This document shows, piece by piece, positions 43,135 to 48,503 of a stretch of DNA of 48,503 nt. The stretch's first letter is position 1. Each line of letters opens with the position of its first letter. The position numbers were made by a program, and so were the translations under genes. The DNA comes from Verrucomicrobiaceae bacterium (GTDB lineage: Bacteria; Verrucomicrobiota; Verrucomicrobiia; Verrucomicrobiales; Verrucomicrobiaceae): positions 1-48,503 of the forward strand of contig JAIYDW010000096.1 of the NCBI GenBank assembly GCA_027487315.1, written 5' to 3'. A model generated the notes under the pieces. That model was not told the origin of the DNA. It searched no databases and saw nothing but the letters and a program-made list of their open reading frames with translations.

Positions 43135-43333
43135 TTCTCCCCAGAGCGTGGTTGATCCGGTCATCACCGAAGTCCGCCGTCACAAACATGAGATTGCGGC
43201 AGCGTTTGGTTTCGATGTGATGGCGCTGGGCCGGTCGTTGCAATTGCGGGAGGCTGGCGATCCGCGCTTCAAGAAACCTGAGGCTGGGCAAGGGGCCGCA
43301 GCAGGGGACGCTGAGGGTTTGGATACGGAGTGA
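43112..43333 (+). CDS. Small partner protein of the PIN gene
   Basis: 73 residues from ATG 43112 (ATG 43121 is possible). Core VVDPVITEVRRHKHEIAAAF, GFDVMALGRSLQL, then a Pro/Gly/Glu-rich tail. I recall this 'DPV..EVR..K.EIAA.FGFD' core as a small protein often encoded directly after PIN-like genes of this type, so antitoxin function is plausible but not shown. Overlap of 23 nt with the PIN gene implies coupled translation. Confidence 0.68.
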   Translation: MKTMKTIDSPQSVVDPVITEVRRHKHEIAAAFGFDVMALGRSLQLREAGDPRFKKPEAGQGAAAGDAEGLDTE

Positions 43334-43392
43334 ACATCGCCGTCGAGGCCGCTGCATTGCTGCGGTTTGGCGCTCTTTTTTGAGGAGGGTGT

Positions 43393-43986
43393 TTACTTGG
43401 CAGCTTCTATGGCGAGGTCTTTGACGGCGAGGGTGCCGTAGCTGAAGCCTAGGCCGAGGGTGGTTTTGGGGCGGGCTAGGGAGGGGTGGGTGACGGTTTC
43501 GGTGTAGGTGTCGCCGATTTGGACGGTGGCTTGGGGGCCTGAGAGGGTAATCTTTACCTGGGTCCAAGCGTCGGGCGTGAGCGCTGGGCCGGTTTTGCCG
43601 AGGGCGATGGAGGCGTGGTCCTGGGGGCCTGGGGGGAAGGCGCGGATGCCAGTGCCGCGTGCGCTGGTGACGAAGCGGAAGACGTGGCCTTCGGCGCCGT
43701 TGAGGGTGAAGACGAAGGTCTTGGTGGCGGGGTCGGGCTTGAACTGGAAGGTGAGGGTGGCGTCGGTGAATTTGACGTCATACCAGATGACGGGTCCGTG
43801 GTTTTTGAACTTGGTGTAAAGGGCGTCGTCCTGGGTGCAGGTGGCGGTGCCGTTTTCGATTTTCCAGGGGCCGCGGGTGGGTTTGCGAGTGGGGTGCTGG
43901 GTGGCGGTGAAGTCGTCGCGGAGGAGGTCGGCGGCAGGGGCGAGGAGGGTGGTAAGTGCGAGCAGGGTGAGGATGAGGCGGGGCAT
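43393..43986 (-). CDS. Exported laminin-G/3-keto-disaccharide hydrolase-like protein
   Basis: 197 residues from ATG 43986, with signal peptide MPRLILTLLALTTLLAPAAD; the open frame extends to 44067 as non-coding. The mature part is a beta-jelly-roll type: LLRDDFTATQHP at the start, ATLTFQFKPDPATKTFVFTL, HVFRFVTSARGTGIRAFPPG, and AWTQVKITLSGPQATVQIGD. This is the layout of DUF1080/LamG-like domains that bind or cleave sugars. Single domain, no clear catalytic residues recognised. Divergent from the next gene. Confidence 0.78.
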   Translation of the reverse strand: MPRLILTLLALTTLLAPAADLLRDDFTATQHPTRKPTRGPWKIENGTATCTQDDALYTKFKNHGPVIWYDVKFTDATLTFQFKPDPATKTFVFTLNGAEGHVFRFVTSARGTGIRAFPPGPQDHASIALGKTGPALTPDAWTQVKITLSGPQATVQIGDTYTETVTHPSLARPKTTLGLGFSYGTLAVKDLAIEAAK

Positions 43987-44050
43987 GGGGTGGGTAACGG
44001 TGGGGGGTGGGGGAACTTGCAGGGGAGATGAAGGGTTAAATGCGGAGGTT

Positions 44051-44962
44051 ATGGGGGGTGTGGACAAGCTTTCGGATCCGTTTATCCTGGAACGAATGTT
44101 ACCGGTGGAGTTGCTGACTGATCTTTCGAGCCACGACGAACGCGGGATATCATGGACTCGAGCACGGTCGTTCCGGGCGAGAGTGATCTCGCCGCAGCAG
44201 TTTGAGCTTCATCAGGGGGCGCGCTGGGGGTGTGGGGTGGCGGGGTTGATGGTTGTGTTGGCGTTGGTGTGGTTGGGTTTGAGGCACGAGGTGGAGCTTG
44301 AGGCGGTGGAGGGTCGGCAGCGGGTGAAGGTGGCGGAGCGAAGTTTGGTTTTTGGGGTGGCTTGGAAGACGGTGGATTACGACGAGGTCACGGTGATCAG
44401 GGTGGTGGGCACGACGAAGACCGGCTATTCTCTTGATTTGAAAGGTCCGGGATGGAGTCGGCAGTTGAAGGGGGCATGGCTGACGGAGATGGATCTGCAA
44501 AGGTTGGAGCAAGAGGCGAGTTCGTTTTTTGTGGGAGAAGGGAAGGCGCAAGTGCTCCGCTTTCCCGCGCCGCAGAGTTTGTCTTGGGTGCTGATGGTAG
44601 TCGCAGTGGCTTTGGTGGTGGCCATGCGACCGGCGCGGACGTGTGTCGATGGAGTGCGGCGGGAGATCGAGGTGAGGGACTGGGCGGGGCTGCAGCGGGA
44701 GAACATTCCAGCGGCGCGGGTAGTCCTGGTGAGTATCGAGGATGGAGATCCGGCGGGGTGGAGGGCACGATTGCACCTGCCGGAGCGGTGGCTGATAGTG
44801 GCGCATCTCCAGCCGGGTGGGGAGCGGATGCTGGCTAGCGTGGCGGATCGCGAGACAGCGGCGCAGTGGGCGGCCCGAGTGAGCCTGATGTTCGATCAGG
44901 GACGTCTAGCGGGGGTGAGTGCGGGGGAGTTTCGGTTGTGGGATCGGGAGGGCTCTCTTTGA
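44051..44962 (+). CDS. Two-span membrane protein of unknown function
   Basis: 303 residues from ATG 44051 (ATG 44096 is possible). Two hydrophobic spans: about 60-78 (GVAGLMVVLALVWLGL) and about 178-196 (LSWVLMVVAVALVVAM). Between them a beta-rich segment (LDLKGPGWSRQLKGAWLTEM); after the second span a soluble C-terminal domain (IPAARVVLVSIEDGDPAGWR). The pattern of span, small domain, span, domain recalls bPH-type or PH-like membrane proteins, but this is not certain. Nearly touches the convergent beta-helix gene. Confidence 0.68.
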   Translation: MGGVDKLSDPFILERMLPVELLTDLSSHDERGISWTRARSFRARVISPQQFELHQGARWGCGVAGLMVVLALVWLGLRHEVELEAVEGRQRVKVAERSLVFGVAWKTVDYDEVTVIRVVGTTKTGYSLDLKGPGWSRQLKGAWLTEMDLQRLEQEASSFFVGEGKAQVLRFPAPQSLSWVLMVVAVALVVAMRPARTCVDGVRREIEVRDWAGLQRENIPAARVVLVSIEDGDPAGWRARLHLPERWLIVAHLQPGGERMLASVADRETAAQWAARVSLMFDQGRLAGVSAGEFRLWDREGSL

Positions 44963-44970
44963 GAAGCGGT

Positions 44971-46191
44971 CTAGGGAGCGCGGTCGATGAGGTTTTCTTT
45001 GACGATGCTGGGGGTGGCGGTTTTGACGTTGATCCAGGAGGCTTTTTTGTCGAGCTTGCGGCCGCAGTCGGTGAGGGTGTTGGAGCTGATGAGGAGGTTG
45101 CTGCAATGGCCCTGGGTCCAGATGGCGGCGGTGGAGAGGCCGGAGAAGGAGTTGCCGGTGATGTTGATGTGGCGGGCGCCTTCGAGGAAGATGCCGGTGC
45201 CTTCGTCGATGGACATGGGGGTTTTGCCTTCTGCGGGGCGTTTGTCCTGGCCGTCGCCGATGTACGTGTTGCAGAAGGTGTTTGAGGAGATGGTGTGGCG
45301 GCCTGAGCCGGGGCCGATGCGGACGCTGAACTGGTGGGCGATGGTGAAGGTGTTGGCGGCGATGTTGCAGCCGTGGGCGTCGCGGAGGTCGATGCCGCCC
45401 TGGAGGTGGTGGGCGATGACGTTGGAGGAGAGGGTGATGCCGTAGCAGTCGCGGTCGAGGATGAGGGCGGTGCCATTGCATTCTTCGATCATGTTGCCGG
45501 AGACGACGGAGCCGTAGGTGTTTTCGATGATGATGCCGTGGCGGAGGTGGTCGTCGATGTTGTTGCCGGTGGCGCAGAGGTTGAAGGAGTCGGCGCAGTG
45601 GAGGGCGTCCTGGTTTTCTTCGAAGTGGTTGGCGGAGACGATGATGTCGTGGCAGTCGAAGAGGCGGAGGCCGCAGTCCTTGTTGTAGGTGAGGATGGTG
45701 TCGGCGATGCGGGGGTCTTCGAAGCAGGAGAGGAGGTGGATGCCGTTGCCGCCGTGGTGGTCGATGGAGAGGCCGTGGAGGTAGATTTCCTGGACGAACT
45801 CGGCGCGGAGGCCGTCGCCGCTTTTTTCGTTGCCGCTGATGCGGAGGTCGGCGAGTTGGACACGCCAGAGGCGGGCTTTGGGGTCGGCGGCGAGGGCGGC
45901 GTCGGAGGGTTTGAGTAGGAGGGCGGGCTGGCCTTCAGTGTTGGTGTTGAGGATGTGGGTGGCGGGGCCGGAGCCTTCGATGCGGGTTTCGGGGGTGTGG
46001 ATGCGGAGCGGGGCGTTGATTTTGTAGAGGCAGGGGGGGATGCGGACGATGCCGCCGGAGGGTGGAAGGGCGTCGAGGGCGGCTTGGAGGGTGGGGTGGT
46101 CCGCGGCGTTGACGGTGACGGGTGGGGGGGAATCCTGGGCGAGGAGGGGCAGGGATGCCACGAGCGAGAGAAGGAGGAAGCGGAGAATCAT
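44971..46191 (-). CDS. Exported right-handed parallel beta-helix protein
   Basis: 406 residues from ATG 46191, signal peptide MILRFLLLSLVASLPLLAQD. N-terminal pectate-lyase-superfamily opening ADHPTLQAALDALPPSGGIV, then many short PbH1-type repeats with NxI/ISxN turns: CHDIIVSANHFEENQDALHC, NNIDDHLRHGIIIENTYGSV, ISSNTFCNTYIGDG, INITGNSFSGLSTAAIWTQG. Such helices bind or cleave polysaccharides. No catalytic residues can be picked with certainty. Confidence 0.87.
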   Translation of the reverse strand: MILRFLLLSLVASLPLLAQDSPPPVTVNAADHPTLQAALDALPPSGGIVRIPPCLYKINAPLRIHTPETRIEGSGPATHILNTNTEGQPALLLKPSDAALAADPKARLWRVQLADLRISGNEKSGDGLRAEFVQEIYLHGLSIDHHGGNGIHLLSCFEDPRIADTILTYNKDCGLRLFDCHDIIVSANHFEENQDALHCADSFNLCATGNNIDDHLRHGIIIENTYGSVVSGNMIEECNGTALILDRDCYGITLSSNVIAHHLQGGIDLRDAHGCNIAANTFTIAHQFSVRIGPGSGRHTISSNTFCNTYIGDGQDKRPAEGKTPMSIDEGTGIFLEGARHINITGNSFSGLSTAAIWTQGHCSNLLISSNTLTDCGRKLDKKASWINVKTATPSIVKENLIDRAP

Positions 46192-46344
46192 GGTGAATTG
46201 GGGGGCGGGCGATTGTGGGCGGGGATGGACGTTAAAATAAAGATAGAGGCTAGAATGCTCAAACGAGGTGAAATTCTGCCGTTTCACTTCTTTCGTGACA
46301 AAATTGATCCGACATCCTAGATTCGCTCTCCCAACTCATTGAAA
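46192..46344. promoter_or_regulatory. Divergent promoter region with a small dyad
   Basis: 153 bases between the divergent beta-helix and TPR genes; it must contain both promoters. A dyad GTGAAA (46268-46273) / TTTCAC (46282-46287) is the only structure seen, and it is AT-richer than its surroundings. No exact -35/-10 pair is clear. Confidence 0.35.
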
Positions 46345-48503
46345 ATGCGTCCGAAAATCCCAACTCACCCGGTTTTGAACGGGCTTACCACTTCATTTTC
46401 GAAGCATCAGGTTTCGCAAAAAGGCAGTCGTAGTCGAGGCGGCGTTTTGGTGATGTCCCTGAGTTTGATGCTTGGCCTTGGAGAGCATTTTGCGCTGGGG
46501 CAGGCTCCGCAACCGGCGGCACCAGCGGCGCCAGCGGCCGGATCCGGGGGATCCTTGAACATGGAGCAGGAGGTGGAGTCGCTTTACAATGAGGCGTTCA
46601 ACCTGTTTCAGGAGGGCAAGTATCAGGAGGCGATCGCCAAGATTACGACCTTGAAGGGTAAGGTTTCCCGGCCGTTTGAGAAGGTGGTGTTTGTGGAGGG
46701 GGCGTGTTACTTCAATTTGAACGACTTTCCCAAAGCGATCAGCGCGTTGGAGTTGTATGTGACGACTTTTCCGGACGGGGAGAGTTTGAATGCGGTGAGG
46801 ATGGCCTTGGGGCGGGCGTATCTGGGAAACAAGGAGCCGGATAAGGGCATTGAGATCCTGCGGAAGGTGGCGGCTGAGGCGCCGGAGTTCATGGCGGAGG
46901 CGGGAGTGGTGATTGCCGAGCAACTGAGGTCGACGGACAAGGTTGACGAGGCTTTGCAGATTTTGGAGAAGGTGCTGGCAGGGGGCATTCAAAGTCCTTC
47001 AGCGATTCAAGCGGCCATGCTGGCTGCTGATATCTTGGTGGCGAAGGGCGAAGGAGAGAAGGCCTCTGAGATGATGGAAAAGGTGCGCGGCGTGGCGGGT
47101 GGCGGGGAGAATGTCGCGCAGATGAACAACATTAGTCTGAAGCTGGGCGACCAGATGTTGGAGAAAAAGAGCTTCAAGGAAGCGCTGGGTGCTTACCAGA
47201 TGGTGCGTCGGCAGAGTGAGATCACCCGGTTGCAGAAGGACCGTCTGGCAGCGATTGAGAAGTCGCTGGCGAACCCTGGGAAGGGTCCGATTCCTGGAAG
47301 CAAAGAGGAACTCACGGCGCGGTTGGAGAATGAGAAGAAGCTGCTGGAGGAGATCGAGAAGCGTCCTGATTACGACGCGTCTTTGTACTATCGGTTGGGG
47401 CGCTGTTACTTTGAGATGGGCCGGTTCTGGGAGTCCTTGCTGGCTTTTGATGTGATTGTCAGTGAATTCAAGACCTTTCCGCAGAGGGATCGGGCTTTGT
47501 TCGGCATGATCATCGCCAACGGGCAATTGAAGCGGGTGGCTCAGGCTCGGGCGTTGTGCGAGACCTACATTTCGGATTTTCCGGATGGGGCGAATTTGGG
47601 TGAGGTTTCGGAGATGTACGGGATGCTGGCTTACAACGGTGGGGACTTGGCGGGAGCGGAACAGTCTTTTGACAAGGCGCTGGGATTCCCGAAGGCGGAC
47701 AAGGAGCGGTTGCTGTTTTTGCGGGCGTCGGTGTTGTTTGAAATGCAGCGGTTTGAAGATGCGCGCACGTGTTTGGAACTGTTGTTGAATGCCAACGCTC
47801 AGTCTGCTTACAAGGATGATGCGCAGTATCGGATTGCGTTGAGTTACTTTTATCAGAACGACTTCAAGAGTGTGACGAAGGCGTTGAGGACGTACATCGA
47901 AGAAAATCCGAAGGGGCAGTACGTCATTGATGCCAAGTATCGGTTGGCGTTCATCAAGTTTCAGGGGCGGGAAGTGGAAGAGGCGATGAAGGATTTGGAG
48001 AAGCTGGTGGAAGAGGCGCCGAATGATCAGAACATTGGGCAAGTTTACAGTTTGCTGGGTGATGGGTACAATCAGAGGCAGGATTTCCCGAAGGCGTTGG
48101 AGGCCTTTGCCAATGCGGTGGCCAAAGCCAAGACGGACGATGTGTTGAACTACGCGATGGACAACGCGACGGACCTGTATGCCTCGGAAAACAAATGGAA
48201 AGAGCTGGCCGACATGTGGCAGTCTTACTATGAGAAACACAAGGACAATGAGGATCAGGCGCTGAAGGCGATTTCATGGATCAGCCGGGCGCGGGTGCGG
48301 GAGAACAAGCCCGAGGAAGCGATCAAGTTGCTGGCTGAAGCCATCAAACCGAAGATCCCGAATGGAGCGAATCAGCAGGTGGAGGTGTTAATCCAGCAGT
48401 TGTGCGGGTTGATGGCGCCGAAGCGTCGCAAAAAGGCGGACGGCACGTATGACGGGCCAACTTTTGAGGAGAAGGAAAAGGAGTTGGAAGCCCTGATTAC
48501 GCC
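46345..48503 (+). CDS. Exported TPR-repeat protein, C-terminal end beyond the window
   Basis: 719 codons are present and the frame is open to the last base. Start ATG 46345 gives a long leader, then a hydrophobic signal (VLVMSLSLMLGLGEHFAL) ending near residue 58 and a Pro/Ala linker. From about residue 72 come repeated TPR-like helix pairs: SLYNEAFNLFQEGKYQEAIA, FVEGACYFNLNDFPKAISAL, SLYYRLGRCYFEMGRFWESL, DDAQYRIALSYFYQNDFKSV. This resembles BamD/YbgF-type or large periplasmic TPR scaffolds that collect protein partners in the cell envelope. Function unknown. A 413-codon frame on the other strand (46999-48240) is a shadow. Confidence 0.88.
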   Translation, partial: MRPKIPTHPVLNGLTTSFSKHQVSQKGSRSRGGVLVMSLSLMLGLGEHFALGQAPQPAAPAAPAAGSGGSLNMEQEVESLYNEAFNLFQEGKYQEAIAKITTLKGKVSRPFEKVVFVEGACYFNLNDFPKAISALELYVTTFPDGESLNAVRMALGRAYLGNKEPDKGIEILRKVAAEAPEFMAEAGVVIAEQLRSTDKVDEALQILEKVLAGGIQSPSAIQAAMLAADILVAKGEGEKASEMMEKVRGVAGGGENVAQMNNISLKLGDQMLEKKSFKEALGAYQMVRRQSEITRLQKDRLAAIEKSLANPGKGPIPGSKEELTARLENEKKLLEEIEKRPDYDASLYYRLGRCYFEMGRFWESLLAFDVIVSEFKTFPQRDRALFGMIIANGQLKRVAQARALCETYISDFPDGANLGEVSEMYGMLAYNGGDLAGAEQSFDKALGFPKADKERLLFLRASVLFEMQRFEDARTCLELLLNANAQSAYKDDAQYRIALSYFYQNDFKSVTKALRTYIEENPKGQYVIDAKYRLAFIKFQGREVEEAMKDLEKLVEEAPNDQNIGQVYSLLGDGYNQRQDFPKALEAFANAVAKAKTDDVLNYAMDNATDLYASENKWKELADMWQSYYEKHKDNEDQALKAISWISRARVRENKPEEAIKLLAEAIKPKIPNGANQQVEVLIQQLCGLMAPKRRKKADGTYDGPTFEEKEKELEALIT

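Noticed and set aside
46999-48240. 413-codon minus-strand open frame inside the TPR gene
   Set aside because: Arg/Leu/His-rich shadow; the + strand frame has continuous TPR units through the same bases.
1-48503. CRISPR array, insertion sequence, rRNA or tRNA genes
   Set aside because: No regularly spaced repeats, transposase, or RNA gene signatures were found on either strand.

Overview
The window looks like chromosome from a member of the Verrucomicrobiota, probably order Verrucomicrobiales (inference from gene content; no search was run). The signs are a DUF1800/DUF1501 pair with an attached pilin-like protein, a large exported FAD-dependent oxidoreductase with a golvesin-like C-terminus, tricorn-type S41 peptidases, many signal peptides, and many starts without a clear Shine-Dalgarno sequence. 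The DNA is GC-rich. The + strand is G-rich over C in both + and - strand genes from end to end.

Layout. 1-4177: the start of an OppC-type peptide permease (cut by the window edge), a tricorn-like peptidase (both -), and a small exported repeat protein (+). 4269-5774: xylulokinase. 5776-10178 (-): dnaA, dnaN, a Pro-rich lipoprotein and aroC. 10439-12784: a small unknown protein (+), then rpsN, an FmdB-type zinc ribbon and a CNNM/CBS membrane protein (-). 12862-17417 (+): a 29-codon ORF with its own terminator, xylG, and a NarL-type histidine kinase/response regulator pair. 17526-24865 (+): a 1665-residue lectin-like/CHRD/DUF1800 protein, a Tat-exported DUF1501 protein and a pilin-like protein. 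24966-28203: xylH (+), a small membrane protein and an OppA-type binding protein (-). 28540-34673: mostly + strand housekeeping and envelope genes (S11 carboxypeptidase, MsrB, DedA, upp, tcdA) with one exported glycoside hydrolase (-). 34906-41106: mscL, a nitrilase-family enzyme, a GNAT enzyme, the FAD oxidoreductase, a dioxygenase-like protein and an MFS transporter. 41107-43392: a small accessory patch with an unpaired antitoxin-like gene, an unknown protein and a PIN-domain pair. 43393-48503: exported carbohydrate-type proteins and the start of a TPR protein.

How the genes work together. XylG and XylH are the ATPase and permease of a D-xylose-type ABC importer and XylB phosphorylates xylulose. 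They lie on one strand but in three places up to 20 kb apart, and no binding protein or xylose isomerase is visible. Exported glycoside hydrolase, beta-helix, laminin-G-like and FAD oxidoreductase proteins fit life on plant or algal polysaccharides. OppA, OppC and the tricorn-like peptidase fit peptide use.

The most unusual signals are non-coding. Two related imperfect palindromes of about 170 bp (28212-28384 and 34680-34844) share a core and look like one family of mobile or structured-RNA elements. A heptanucleotide tandem repeat forms the stop codon of two unrelated genes (276-303 and 26541-26568) inside a junction that is similar at both sites. A perfect tandem/inverted 15-mer lies before the DUF1800 gene (17444-17476). 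A good intrinsic terminator (12986-13010) has only a 29-codon ORF upstream. The G-over-C bias does not change sign at dnaA, so this dnaA locus is unlikely to be the replication origin.
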